A stretch of 42,081 nucleotides of DNA from an uncultured Gemmatimonadota bacterium (lineage in GTDB: Bacteria > Gemmatimonadota > Gemmatimonadetes > Gemmatimonadales > GWC2-71-9). How positions within the stretch are numbered: position 1 is the first letter of the stretch; every line of letters begins with the position of its first letter. Shown here piece after piece: positions 31,200 to 40,116 of the stretch. The DNA is taken from positions 1 through 42,081 of the forward strand of contig CAMPKP010000011.1 of assembly GCA_946887295.1 (NCBI GenBank). The letters are read 5' to 3'. The notes below the pieces were generated by a model that saw only the letters and a program-made list of their open reading frames with translations, did no database searches and was not told where the DNA came from. The position numbers and the translations under genes are program-made.

Positions 31200-31745
31200 T
31201 CACCCCTGGAACAGCAGCCGCACCGTCCACACCGCGATGATCATCGCGGCGGCGTCCGCCAGCAGCCCCGCCGGCACCGCGTGGCGCGTCTTCTTGATGC
31301 CTACCGCCCCGAAGTACACCGCGATCACGTAGAAGGTGGTCTCGCTGGAGCCGTACATGACGGCCGCCATCTTCACGAGGATCGAGTCCTCGCCGTACTG
31401 GTTGATCATGTCCACCACCAGCGCCGCCGAGCCCGAGCCCGAGAGCGAGCGGATGATGGCCATCGGAAGCAGCTCCGCGGGGAAGCCGATCACCCCCAGC
31501 ACCGGATCGAGCGCGCGGGTCAGGGCCTCCATCGCGCCGCTGGCCCGGAACATCGCGATGGCGAAGAGGATCGCCACCAGATAGGGAATGATGCGAACCG
31601 CGACCTGGAACCCGTCCTTCGCCCCCTCGACGAAGCTCTCGTAGACCGGCACCCGCTTGTAGAGGCCGTACAGCGGGAAGCCCACCAGAATGAGCGGAAG
31701 GACGAAGTAGGAGAGGAGGCTGACGACGTTGCGCACGGTCTCCAT
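31200..31745 (-). CDS. spmB: spore maturation protein B-like membrane protein
   Basis: 181 residues of SpmB / nucleoside-recognition-domain sequence with about five helices: LLSYFVLPLILVGFPLYGLY, VRIIPYLVAILFAIAMFRAS, the reentrant-looking ELLPMAIIRSLSGSGSAALV, VMYGSSETTFYVIAVYFGAV and ADAAAMIIAVWTVRLLF. RSLSGSGS and GSSETTFY are conserved motifs in this family. In spore formers SpmA and SpmB affect spore-core dehydration; elsewhere they occur as a pair of unknown transport role. It starts 7 bp after spmA, so the two form an operon. Confidence 0.88.
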   Translation of the reverse strand: METVRNVVSLLSYFVLPLILVGFPLYGLYKRVPVYESFVEGAKDGFQVAVRIIPYLVAILFAIAMFRASGAMEALTRALDPVLGVIGFPAELLPMAIIRSLSGSGSAALVVDMINQYGEDSILVKMAAVMYGSSETTFYVIAVYFGAVGIKKTRHAVPAGLLADAAAMIIAVWTVRLLFQG

Positions 31746-31752
31746 GGCGGCC

Positions 31753-32736
31753 TCAGCCCTCCGCCGCCGCGGGCGGCGGCGGGTTCCGGTTGGGGTCGGA
31801 CTCGCGGTAGCCCCGGAGACGTCCGAGCAGCTTGGCCGCCGCGATGGCGACGATGAGCCCCAGCAGCGTCGTCGTCAGAATCGGGAAGATCAGCGTGTTG
31901 ATCTCCGTGCCCATGAGCGCCAGGAGCAGCACCGGCGGGACGAGCTGCAGACTGGCCGTGTTGATGGCCAGGAGCATGACCATCGAGTTGGTGGCGGTGT
32001 CCTTTGAGGGGTTGAGCTTCTGCAGCTCCTCCATGGCCTTGATGCCGAAGGGCGTCGCGGCGTTGCCCAGCCCGAAGGCGGTCGCCGTGAGGTTGAGCGC
32101 GATCATGCCGAGCGCCGGGTGGTCGGGCGGCACCTCGGGAAAGAGCGGGCGGAGTATGGGCCGGACCAGCTTGACGAGCGCGTACACGATCCCCGCGTCC
32201 TCCGCGATCTTGAGGATGCCGAGGAAGAGCGCCAGCACGCCGATGAGACCGAGCGAGATCTCCGCGCCCGTCCTGGCGAAGTCGATGGCCGCGGTGGCGA
32301 TGGCGTTCAGCTTCACGAAGCGCACCGGCTCGAAGACCACACCCGCGGTCGCGGCCGGCGGCGTGAATCCGACCAGCCGGCCCTGGAGCTCGTCGTCGCG
32401 CGACTTGGAGATCTTGCCGATCGTGGCGAGCGGCTCGGGGAGCCTGGCCTTCGCGTCGAAGCGGAGCTGGGCTCCCTCCTGCGTCTGCACCAGGTAGCCG
32501 GGGTAGCTGGCGGCAGGCGTCTGCTCGGTGCGGTAGAAATCGGCGTACTCGCGGGGCCCGATCCGGATCTCGACCGGGACGCGGCGGGCGGCCGGGTCGT
32601 AGCCCTCGGGAAAGGTCAGCTCCACCGGGAGCGGCCGGCCGTTGCGGTACCTGTCGCTCGCGAGGTCGCGGACGTCGTAGCCGATGGCGAAGAGGAAGCT
32701 GGAGACGATCAGGCCCGCCCAGATGTAGTTCAGCAT
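31753..32736 (-). CDS. spmA: spore maturation protein A-like membrane protein with large extracytoplasmic insert
   Basis: 327 residues, longer than a typical SpmA of about 200. The N-terminal helix (MLNYIWAGLIVSSFLFAIGY) and the C-terminal part (ISLGLIGVLALFLGILKIAE, GLGNAATPFGIKAMEEL, NTASLQLVPPVLLLALMG) are SpmA. Between them about 110 residues (roughly 22-140) form a soluble beta-rich insert with VPVEIRIGPREYADFYRTEQ and SYPGYLVQTQEGAQLRFDAK. GLGNAATPFGIKAM is the family's conserved membrane motif. Paired with spmB in an operon. No other sporulation gene is present in the window. Confidence 0.85.
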   Translation of the reverse strand: MLNYIWAGLIVSSFLFAIGYDVRDLASDRYRNGRPLPVELTFPEGYDPAARRVPVEIRIGPREYADFYRTEQTPAASYPGYLVQTQEGAQLRFDAKARLPEPLATIGKISKSRDDELQGRLVGFTPPAATAGVVFEPVRFVKLNAIATAAIDFARTGAEISLGLIGVLALFLGILKIAEDAGIVYALVKLVRPILRPLFPEVPPDHPALGMIALNLTATAFGLGNAATPFGIKAMEELQKLNPSKDTATNSMVMLLAINTASLQLVPPVLLLALMGTEINTLIFPILTTTLLGLIVAIAAAKLLGRLRGYRESDPNRNPPPPAAAEG

Positions 32737-33016
32737 CGACCGGCCATGTTGTGGTGGAGTGTTCGGGGGATGGGAACGAATACGAGGGGGGAGCGGGGTC
32801 TCGCAAGCTCGATGTGAGCGCCGTCGTTTCAGTCAGCCTGACGAAAGCTGCACGGCGCGACCCGCGATTCGGGCCGCGAAGCGCGATGGCGTGACTTGCA
32901 CCGGCGGAGCGTCACTGCCCGGGACACGCGCATAACCGGCCGTCCGCCGCTGGTACGACAAATGCCGCCCCAGCCGGTACCGGAAGCACTGCAAGCCCTC
33001 GCCTATCCCGGGACCC

Positions 33017-33547
33017 ATGGCCAACACCCCGCGCGAGCACCGGCCCGACCCGATGGAGCGGGAAGTAGATCGTCTCCTCGCGCAGCTCGCCACCGTCGGC
33101 TCCCCACCGGCGCCGGATCGAGTTCCGCACGGCAGGGCTCCGGCTCGGCACCCGATCGCGAGGCCCGGATCGAGCGGCGCCACGCCCTCGATCCCCGCCA
33201 GGTCACACCGCGTGATCGCCGCCCTCTGGGCTCGCGTGCTGCTCGGCGCGGCGCTCGGCGGCTCGATGACCCAGTGGCCCTATGGCCATGAATGCGACCT
33301 GCGGCTCCTCGCCTACCTGGGCGCGGTGCTGGCGGTGCTGCTCGCCGGCGGGTGGATCGCGCTTGCTTCCTGGAAGCTGCGCAGCAGCGTCACCCACGTG
33401 CTGTCGCTCGTTCTGTTCTTCTGGGGGCTCGTGCTGGCCGCCGAGCAGGTGCTGCCGCGCATCGGGTACGCCGCGGACCGGGAGAGCTGGCGCTGCTCCG
33501 GCCGGGCGGTGGCGCCGCCGTCCACCATCCTGCCGGCATCTCCCTAG
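33017..33547 (+). CDS. small membrane protein, unknown
   Basis: 176 residues. A polar, Pro/Arg-rich N-terminal 65 residues with the short helix MEREVDRLLAQLATVG is followed by three predicted helices: IAALWARVLLGAALGGSM, LLAYLGAVLAVLLAGGWIAL and VTHVLSLVLFFWGLVLAAEQ. A PYGHECDL turn between helices 1 and 2 carries a Cys, and another Cys lies near the C-terminus (SWRCSG). No family is recognised. The gene is separated by 134 bp from the kinase downstream on the same strand, so linkage is possible but not shown. Confidence 0.65.
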   Translation: MANTPREHRPDPMEREVDRLLAQLATVGSPPAPDRVPHGRAPARHPIARPGSSGATPSIPARSHRVIAALWARVLLGAALGGSMTQWPYGHECDLRLLAYLGAVLAVLLAGGWIALASWKLRSSVTHVLSLVLFFWGLVLAAEQVLPRIGYAADRESWRCSGRAVAPPSTILPASP

Positions 33548-33681
33548 GATCCGACAGGCCGCCGAGGTCGGACCACCCGCACCACCTCGATGCGCATGGT
33601 AATCTCCGCGGTCCAACTGGCCCCCTGCCGTAATCCCTGCGATATTGCCCCCATCTCCAACGACATCTCCGGTTCCGCCGA

Positions 33682-36381
33682 ATGACCAGCCCTTCAGCCC
33701 GCCTCACGTCGGCACTGGCCGACCGGTATCGCCTCGGGCACGAGGTGGGCCAGGGCGGCATGGCGACGGTCTACCTCGCCGAAGACCTCCGGCACGGCCG
33801 CAAGGTCGCGATCAAGGTCCTGCACCCGGAGCTCTCCGCCGTCATCGGCAGCGAGCGCTTCCTGGCCGAGATCAAGGTCACGGCCAATCTCCAGCACCCG
33901 CACATCCTGGGGCTGATCGACTCGGGCGAGGCCGACGGTCTGCTCTACTACGTGATGCCCTACGTCGCCGGCGAATCGCTGCGCGCGCGGCTGCACCGCG
34001 AGAAGCAGCTCCCGGTGGACGACGCCCTGCGGCTCGCCCGGGAGGTCGCCTCGGCGCTCGACTACGCTCATCGCCAGGGCGTGGTCCATCGAGACATCAA
34101 GCCGGAGAACACGCTGCTGCAGGACGGGGCGGCCCTCGTCGCCGACTTCGGCATCGCGCTCGCGGTCGAGCAGGCCGGGGGTCACCGCATGACCCAGACC
34201 GGGATGTCGCTGGGCACCCCCGCCTACATGTCCCCCGAGCAGGCGATGGGCGAGCGGGAGATCGGCCCCCGGAGCGACGTGTACGCGCTCGGCGCCATGA
34301 CCTACGAGATGCTCGCCGGCGAGCCGCCCTTCACCGGGCCCACTTCGCAGGCCATCGTCGCCAAGGTGCTCACCGAGCAGGCGCCTCCGCTCCGGACCAA
34401 GCGGCCCAGCGTACCTCCGGCTGCGGAGAGCGCGATCCATACCGCCCTTCAGAAGATCCCCGCCGATCGCTGGGGCTCCGCCCGGGAGTTCAGCGACGCG
34501 CTGGCCGGAGCCGGACCGCCGCGCGCTGCGGCCGCCCCGACCATCCCGCTGGCCGCCCCCCGTGCTCCGGCCGCCGGAGGCACCCGCTCGGCAGTGCCGT
34601 GGCTGGGCTGGGTGGCGGCCGGACTCGCCGCCGCCTTCGCCGTGTGGTCGCTGCGACGCCCCCGTCCCGACCTGCCCCCGTCCCGCCTGGCGATCCTCGC
34701 GCCGGGGCTCGGCGGGAGCGGCGCGGGCTCGTCACAGCGGCACCTGGCGTTCCTGCCCGACGGCCAGGCAGTGGTGTACTCCCTGATGGGCGGCGACGGC
34801 GTGATGCACCTGGTCCGCCAGCCGCTCGATGCGGAGGGCCCGTCGCCGATTCCGGGCGCCGCCGGCATGGGCAGTCCGCTGATCTCCCCCGACGGCCGGT
34901 ACCTGGCCGGGACCCAGGCCGTGAAGAGCCAGGTGCTCCGCCTGCCCATGGATGGCGGCAGCCCCGAGCTGCTGGTTCGCGGGACCCTCAGAACGGACGA
35001 CGCCGCGTGGGCGCCGAATGGAAGACTCTGGCTCACCGGGGCCGGGGCCATCGCGGAGGTCGTAGGGGACTCGCTCGTCGCCCGAGTCCCGGGAGACCAG
35101 TACGCGCTGCAGCAGATCCTGCCGGACGGCCGCACCGCGCTGGTCATTCGGACCCGGGTCGGCACCACCGGCGGGCCGGTTCTCCTGGTGGATCTCGAGA
35201 CCCGGGCGGAGACCGCGCTCCTCGGCACACCGGTCGTCGAGGCGCGGGTCACGCGGGGCTTTCTGGTGTTCGTGCTGCAGGGCGGGATCCTGCAGGCCGC
35301 GCCCTTCGATCAGGACGGCGGCCGGCTGACGGGGCCCCCGGTGACGGTGGGCACCAACGTGGCCGTCACCGGGACTTCGATAGTCCAGTTCGCCGTGGCG
35401 GCCAACGGCAACGTGGCATACGTGCCGGAGGAACCGACCTCCCTGGTGTTCGTAGACCGGACCGGGTCGAGCCGGTCGGTCCTCGACGAGCGGCGCAACT
35501 ACCACCATCCGCTGTTCTCGCCCGACGGCCGCCGGCTGCTGCTCGACTTCACCTCGATCGAAGGGCGCAACGTCTGGGTCATGGCGCTGGAGGAGGGCAC
35601 CCTCTCCCGCGCCAGCTTCGATCGCGACGGGCACGACGCCACCTGGACCCCTGACGGCCGCTTCATCACGTACATCGTTCCGGTGAGCGGGCCTGATGGC
35701 GTCACGCTGGTCCTCATGCGCAAGCCTCCGGGAAGCGCCGAGCCGCCCGACACGCTGCTGGCCTCGCGCCTGCTGTCCTATACCGGTGTCTGGCTGCGGG
35801 ACGGCAGCGCCCTGGTCACCACCGCCACCAACCTGCGCCGCGATCCGCGCCGGCCGGATTCGGTCCAGGCCGACTCCCGCACCGATGCCGCCATCGTGCG
35901 CAACGCGGGCAAAGGGCCCATCGAGCCCCTCGTCGCCAGCGCGTTCTCGGAGCAGTACGTCGGCGTCTCGCCCGACGGCCGCTGGATCTCGTTCGTCTCC
36001 GACCAGTCGGGACGCGACGAGGTCTACGTGCGCGACATCAAGGGCGAGGCAGACCAGGTGCTGGTCTCCATCGACGGGGGGAACGAGCCGGTCTGGAGCC
36101 GCGATGGGAAGGAGCTCTTCTACCGCGAGACCAAGGACGCCGATCCCTACCTCGTCGCCGCCGCCATCGCGACGGAGCCGCTCCTGCAGGTGGCCGGCCG
36201 AAAGCGGCTCTTCCCCATCGGGGACATCGTGGGCACCGCGCCGCACGCCAACTACGACATCTCGCCCGACGGGAAGACCTTCGTCATGGTGCGCCGGAGC
36301 CCGGCGGCCCGCATCGTCGTCATCCAGAACCTGCCCGCCCTCGTGCGGCGGCTCCAGGGCGAGCGGCCGGCGACGCAGTAA
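33682..36381 (+). CDS. Ser/Thr protein kinase with C-terminal TolB-type beta-propeller (second copy)
   Basis: 899 residues with the same layout as the kinase at 28370. The kinase domain has GQGGMATVY, Lys45, HRDIKPEN (Asp138), DFG (Asp155) and GTPAYMSPEQ. A membrane helix near 310-330 (VPWLGWVAAGLAAAFAVWSL) leads to PD40-like repeats: LISPDGRYLAG, WAPNGRLWLTG, FSPDGRRLLLD, WTPDGRFITYI, VSPDGRWISFV and ISPDGKTFVMV. The C-terminus IVVIQNLPALVRRLQGE parallels the IVVQNWVEEMKAR end of the other. It is probably a sensor kinase reading envelope signals through the periplasmic propeller, and a paralog by duplication. Confidence 0.93.
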   Translation: MTSPSARLTSALADRYRLGHEVGQGGMATVYLAEDLRHGRKVAIKVLHPELSAVIGSERFLAEIKVTANLQHPHILGLIDSGEADGLLYYVMPYVAGESLRARLHREKQLPVDDALRLAREVASALDYAHRQGVVHRDIKPENTLLQDGAALVADFGIALAVEQAGGHRMTQTGMSLGTPAYMSPEQAMGEREIGPRSDVYALGAMTYEMLAGEPPFTGPTSQAIVAKVLTEQAPPLRTKRPSVPPAAESAIHTALQKIPADRWGSAREFSDALAGAGPPRAAAAPTIPLAAPRAPAAGGTRSAVPWLGWVAAGLAAAFAVWSLRRPRPDLPPSRLAILAPGLGGSGAGSSQRHLAFLPDGQAVVYSLMGGDGVMHLVRQPLDAEGPSPIPGAAGMGSPLISPDGRYLAGTQAVKSQVLRLPMDGGSPELLVRGTLRTDDAAWAPNGRLWLTGAGAIAEVVGDSLVARVPGDQYALQQILPDGRTALVIRTRVGTTGGPVLLVDLETRAETALLGTPVVEARVTRGFLVFVLQGGILQAAPFDQDGGRLTGPPVTVGTNVAVTGTSIVQFAVAANGNVAYVPEEPTSLVFVDRTGSSRSVLDERRNYHHPLFSPDGRRLLLDFTSIEGRNVWVMALEEGTLSRASFDRDGHDATWTPDGRFITYIVPVSGPDGVTLVLMRKPPGSAEPPDTLLASRLLSYTGVWLRDGSALVTTATNLRRDPRRPDSVQADSRTDAAIVRNAGKGPIEPLVASAFSEQYVGVSPDGRWISFVSDQSGRDEVYVRDIKGEADQVLVSIDGGNEPVWSRDGKELFYRETKDADPYLVAAAIATEPLLQVAGRKRLFPIGDIVGTAPHANYDISPDGKTFVMVRRSPAARIVVIQNLPALVRRLQGERPATQ

Positions 36382-36421
36382 GCCGTGCGCTGTCGCTCAA
36401 CTCATTCGCCCTGGGGCAACC

Positions 36422-38074
36422 TCATCGCCCGGTGTAGGAGCGGGCCTCCCGGACCACCGATGCCCTCGACCCCCCGCCCGCCTGCTCGACCACCTGTCGA
36501 TAGAACGCCGCCGCGGCGCTCTTCTCCCCGGCGTCACGCGCCGCCCGGGCGGCGCCCAGCAGGCTGTTGAGTCGCCTGGGATAGAGCTCCAGCGAGCGCC
36601 GGTATTCCGCGAGCGCATCGGCCGGACGCTTCTGCGCCATGAGCAGATCGCCGAGCAGCTCGTGCGCGGGCAGCGTGGGCCCGGGCGTGACCGCCGGCTT
36701 CGGCGTGCCGGCCTCGAGATCGGCTGCCCTCCGCAGCAGTACCACGCCCGAGTCCGGATGCCCCGCCGCCTGGGCCAGCCATCCCTGTACCCCCAGCCGC
36801 AGCACGCCGATCTGCCGGGTGAAGACTGGCTCGGCCGACCGGCCGGATGCGGCCTCCAGCTCCTCGAGCCGCGCGACGGCGGCGCGAGCCTGGTCCAGCC
36901 GCCCCGAGCGCGAGGCGCCGAGCCCGCGCGCGAACCACGTCACCGCCTCCGGCCAGGCGAACCTGTCCCAGTCGAGCGAAGAGGGCTCGCGCGGCACCAG
37001 CGCCATCGCCTCACCCCAGGCGTGCCGCTCCAGCGCATACCGCGCATCGGTGGACGACCGGTGAAAGGCGGTCTTGAACGTGGGCTCCAGAGGCCCCGTC
37101 CTGCGCAGGCGCTGAATCTGGGCGAGCGCCTCGGCGTCCGCGCCGATCTGCAGGTACGCGTACACCAGGTACTCGATGGCATGGGGGAACTCGTCCCACA
37201 CCAGCCGGCCACCCTCCCCTGCCGGGTGCTCCAGCGCCGCGTCCGCCGCCCGCAGGTTCCCGGCGATGACCGGCTTCCACTCTCCGAGGCGGGTGTAGAT
37301 GTGCGTCGGCATGTGGAGCGCGTGAGGGTTCCCCGGCGCCACCGCCACGTACCGTGGGAGCACCTCCGGCGACTCCCGCTCCCTGCCGGGCACGTCGTCG
37401 GCATGGATCAGGTAGTGCATCGCCCCCGGGTGGTCGGGATATCGCCGATACACGTCCAGCAGCAGCTCGGCCGCGCGGTCGGCCTGGCGCCGGGCATTCC
37501 CCGCGGGCGGCGTGACCGCGAGCGTCGCGAGCGCGAGCCACACTTCCGCCTCCGGGTCCCGCGGAAAGGCCGCGTGGACCCGTTCCATCCCCTGTTCCCA
37601 CCCTGCCACGCGCTGCTGGTATGTGATCGAGTCCGGCTCGCGAAAGAAGGCCGCACCCGATTCGAGGAAGAGCCGCTCGCGCCTGGTCGGCGTGCCGAGC
37701 GCACGCGCTTTCCTTATCTCGTCGCGGCCGCGACGGATGTCGTCGGGGCCCGGCCGGGTGGGCCACAGCGGCTGGAACAGCGTCATCGCGACACCCCAGT
37801 GGGCCATGGCGCACCTGGGATCGATCTCCGCCACCTGCCCGAACCCAGCTCTCGCCTCGGGATAGGTCATGTGATGCAGCAGCGCCATCGCGCGGTCGAA
37901 GGCGCCCTGCGCCTGGCCGGAGCAGGAGATAGGAAAGTGGACCGTCCCGAGGCTGTCGGCGTGGGCGTGCGCTTCCTGCGCGGCCGTCGCGGGGGCTCGG
38001 CTCACGACTGCGAGGGTCGCGAGCGCAACCGAGCAGCACGCAGGGGCGACGCGTCGCCTTACCGTCTTCGCCAT
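36422..38074 (-). CDS. secreted TPR protein
   Basis: 550 residues. Signal peptide: basic MAKTVRRRVAP, a hydrophobic stretch with two Cys (ACCSVALATLAVVS), and cleavage near TAAQ. TPR-like units begin with the signature FDRAMALLHHMTYPEARAGF and EIDPRCAMAHWGVAMTLFQP, and continue to ALAEYRRSLELYPRRLNSLL near the end. His-rich stretches (LLHHMTY, HPGAMHYLIHADD, HALHMPTHIY) are regularly placed and could bind metal, though that is inference. GGAGAGG lies 8 bases before the ATG. I have seen this as a large family of secreted TPR proteins; the biochemical role is unknown to me. It is convergent with the kinase. Confidence 0.82.
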   Translation of the reverse strand: MAKTVRRRVAPACCSVALATLAVVSRAPATAAQEAHAHADSLGTVHFPISCSGQAQGAFDRAMALLHHMTYPEARAGFGQVAEIDPRCAMAHWGVAMTLFQPLWPTRPGPDDIRRGRDEIRKARALGTPTRRERLFLESGAAFFREPDSITYQQRVAGWEQGMERVHAAFPRDPEAEVWLALATLAVTPPAGNARRQADRAAELLLDVYRRYPDHPGAMHYLIHADDVPGRERESPEVLPRYVAVAPGNPHALHMPTHIYTRLGEWKPVIAGNLRAADAALEHPAGEGGRLVWDEFPHAIEYLVYAYLQIGADAEALAQIQRLRRTGPLEPTFKTAFHRSSTDARYALERHAWGEAMALVPREPSSLDWDRFAWPEAVTWFARGLGASRSGRLDQARAAVARLEELEAASGRSAEPVFTRQIGVLRLGVQGWLAQAAGHPDSGVVLLRRAADLEAGTPKPAVTPGPTLPAHELLGDLLMAQKRPADALAEYRRSLELYPRRLNSLLGAARAARDAGEKSAAAAFYRQVVEQAGGGSRASVVREARSYTGR

Positions 38075-38287
38075 CGCTGTGTCCTCTCCGAAGCCAAGGC
38101 AGCGGATCGAGCACCGACCCGCACCGTAGAAACGACGGTGTCGCCGGGTCAGCCCGAGGAATCTCGGCCGGCTGCCGGGACGTCGAGTGGGTCTGTGCTG
38201 GAAAATGGCTGCGTCAGGGGCGGCGTGCGCAAGAGGGCGGCGGCGCGGCCAGCCTCCACGCTTCACCTCGTGGAGGCAGGGATTCGA

Positions 38288-38321
38288 CGATCGGATCAGG
38301 TTCGGCGATCGGGTCAGGTTC
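38288..38321. repeat. 18-bp tandem repeat, two copies
   Basis: Units CGATCGGATCAGGTTCGG (38288) and CGATCGGGTCAGGTTCCC (38306) match at 15 of 18 positions. The second unit covers the stop codon of the HtrA-type gene. Possibly the result of a small duplication. Confidence 0.6.
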
Positions 38322-39372
38322 CCGGTGCGTCCACCAGACGCACCCGGGTCGTGACTCTTTCCGACCCGCGTTGCACCGACAGGGTCACTTCGGTCCCCGG
38401 CGATCGATCCCGAAGCGCGCGGCGGAGGTCGCCGCCCCCGGCGATCGGCTCGTCGTCCACCCGGGTGATGATGTCGCCACGCCTGAGCCCCGCGCGCTCT
38501 GCCGGGCTCCCCGGACTCACGGCCGCCACGATCACGCCCTGCTTCACCGGCAGCCCGAACGTGCTCGCGACCTCGGGCTCGAGGTCGCGGTATTCGATCC
38601 CGAGGAACGCGCGACGCACTCGCCCCGTGGTGAGCACCTGCTGCGCCACGTCATTGGCCAGGTTGATCGGAATGGCGAAGCCCAGCCCCTCGGATCCCGG
38701 GGCGCGGATGACGGCGGTGTTGATGCCGATCACGCGTCCCCGCGAATCCAACAATGGACCGCCCGAGTTCCCCGGGCTGATGGCCGCGTCGGTCTGGATG
38801 AGCTGATCCAGGCCGAAGCCCGGCGGCGCGCGATTCACGGCGGACACCACCCCGCTGGTGACCGTGCGCTCGAGCCCCAGCGGATTGCCTATCGCCACGG
38901 CGCGCTGGCCCACCTCGAGCGAGTCGGAGTCGCCCAACTTCGCCGCCGGCAGGCCGCTGCCCCGTACCCGTACCACCGCCACGTCCACCGTCGGGTCTCG
39001 TCCGATCACGGTGCCTTCCAGCGTTCGGCCGTCGGCCAGGCCGACTCGAACCTGCTTGACCGAGCCCACCACGTGCGCGTTGGTCAGGAGGATCCCGTCG
39101 CTCCGAATCATCACCCCGGAACCCGAGCCGTCCGGGCGAACCACGCTCACCACCGCAGGCGACACCTGACGGGCGACCCCGATGATGGTCCGCTCCTCGG
39201 CCGTGAGGCCGGCCCGCACCGCCGCCGGCCCCGCCGCTGCAGCCGCCTCCTGGCTCTCGCGTTCCATCACCGGGGACGGCCCGGGCGACCCGGCGCTCGT
39301 CTGTCCCAGGACAAAACCGATCCCGCCCGCCAGCAGCGTCGCCAGCAGCACCACAGCGTTCGCGGCTCTCAT
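38314..39372 (-). CDS. HtrA/DegP-type serine protease with PDZ domain
   Basis: 352 residues. The N-terminal hydrophobic stretch (AVVLLATLLAGGIGFVLG) is an uncleaved anchor or signal. The trypsin-like domain has His100 (TNAHVV), Asp130 (TVDVAVV) and Ser203 (GNSGGPL), so the catalytic triad is complete. One PDZ domain follows (about 255-345) with FLGIEYRDL and GSPAERAGLRRGDIITRVDD. The single PDZ and membrane anchor resemble DegS-type proteases, which sense misfolded envelope proteins, but only in general layout. GGAGG lies 8 bases before the ATG. The leader contains the palindrome GTGACGTCAC (39397-39406) and an 18-bp tandem repeat. No anti-sigma target gene is adjacent. Confidence 0.93.
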   Translation of the reverse strand: MRAANAVVLLATLLAGGIGFVLGQTSAGSPGPSPVMERESQEAAAAAGPAAVRAGLTAEERTIIGVARQVSPAVVSVVRPDGSGSGVMIRSDGILLTNAHVVGSVKQVRVGLADGRTLEGTVIGRDPTVDVAVVRVRGSGLPAAKLGDSDSLEVGQRAVAIGNPLGLERTVTSGVVSAVNRAPPGFGLDQLIQTDAAISPGNSGGPLLDSRGRVIGINTAVIRAPGSEGLGFAIPINLANDVAQQVLTTGRVRRAFLGIEYRDLEPEVASTFGLPVKQGVIVAAVSPGSPAERAGLRRGDIITRVDDEPIAGGGDLRRALRDRSPGTEVTLSVQRGSERVTTRVRLVDAPGT

Positions 39373-39427
39373 GCGGCGGTTCCTCCGGCCTGCACAGTGA
39401 CGTCACCCCGGTCCACCGGACCTTCCA

Positions 39428-39465
39428 TCACAGAATACCGGGCTGTCACAGGATACCGGGCTGTC
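39428..39465. repeat. 18-bp tandem repeat, two copies, upstream of the HtrA gene
   Basis: Units beginning TCACAGAATACCGGG (39428) and TCACAGGATACCGGG (39446) match at 17 of 18 positions. On the minus strand each unit contains a -10-like TATTCT or TATCCT. The repeat lies 56-93 bp upstream of the protease ATG, so it may carry promoter or operator copies. Confidence 0.6.
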
Positions 39466-39615
39466 GCCGGCTCGCCGTCGGGAAAGCCCCACCCGCCGAC
39501 TCACGACTTCCCCGACACCGCAGACATGCCCAGGGGCCACGTTACAGGTCAGGCTCAGCCGGCGCCGGGTTCGGACGGCTGTCCCAACGAGGAAACCGAC
39601 GGAGGCATACCGGCC

Positions 39616-40113
39616 ATGAAAGCTCGACCCAGCTCGCAGGAGCTCGCCCGGCTGGCCTTCTTCACCCAGGCGGTCCACCAGCTCCCGGATCTCTACGCTC
39701 TCGTCAAGCCGCTGCTCACGGGCTATGAGACGGCGGGCGAGCTGATGCCCGGCGAGCTGACCGCGGAAGACGTGATCGACGAGGTGGTGCTGCAGGCCTA
39801 CCGCCAGTTCGTCCAGGATCCGGACCGGCGAAGGCCGGGAGACTGGCTCGAGCGAATGGCCCGGGAGCGGCTCGAGAGTGAAGTCCGGCGGCTCAGGGCC
39901 GAGCGGGAGCGCTCGGTCCACATCGAGGAGGACATCCCCGAGACCCCTCCGGCCGAAGAGGCCTCCACCCTGGGCGAGGAGATCCTTTACTTCCACCAGC
40001 CGGACGAGGATCTCAAGCTGGAGGACGTCATGCCCGCGGTGTCGCCGCGGGACACGCCCGAGTCGCCCCGGAAGCCGCGGCGACGGGCCAGGCGGCCCGG
40101 TCGGCGCCGCTGA
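39616..40113 (+). CDS. small protein resembling sigma factor region 2, with charged tail
   Basis: 165 residues. GELMPGELTAEDVIDEVVLQAYRQF followed by DWLERMARERLESEVRRLRAER (both shown only in part here: LTAEDVIDEVVLQAYRQF and WLERMARERLESEVRRL) reads like sigma-70 region 2 of ECF-type proteins, but no region 4 helix-turn-helix follows. Instead come an acidic stretch EDIPETPPAEEAST, the segment LGEEILYFHQPDEDLKLEDV and a very basic tail (RKPRRRARRPGRRR). I recall similar sequences fused to HPF-type ribosome-associated domains. GGAGG lies 10 bases before the ATG. It is divergent from the HtrA gene and convergent with the next gene by 3 bp. Function not assignable. Confidence 0.6.
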   Translation: MKARPSSQELARLAFFTQAVHQLPDLYALVKPLLTGYETAGELMPGELTAEDVIDEVVLQAYRQFVQDPDRRRPGDWLERMARERLESEVRRLRAERERSVHIEEDIPETPPAEEASTLGEEILYFHQPDEDLKLEDVMPAVSPRDTPESPRKPRRRARRPGRRR

Positions 40114-40116
40114 GCC

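Noticed and set aside
28298..31240. 980-codon plus-strand open frame antisense to the kinase
   Set aside because: The minus strand here encodes an unmistakable kinase and propeller. The plus frame is His/Arg/Gly/Pro-rich with no family motif, as expected of a GC-rich shadow.
35696..38806. 1036-codon plus-strand frame across the end of the second propeller kinase and the TPR and HtrA genes
   Set aside because: It overlaps three clear genes, two of them antisense to it, and shows no coherent domain.
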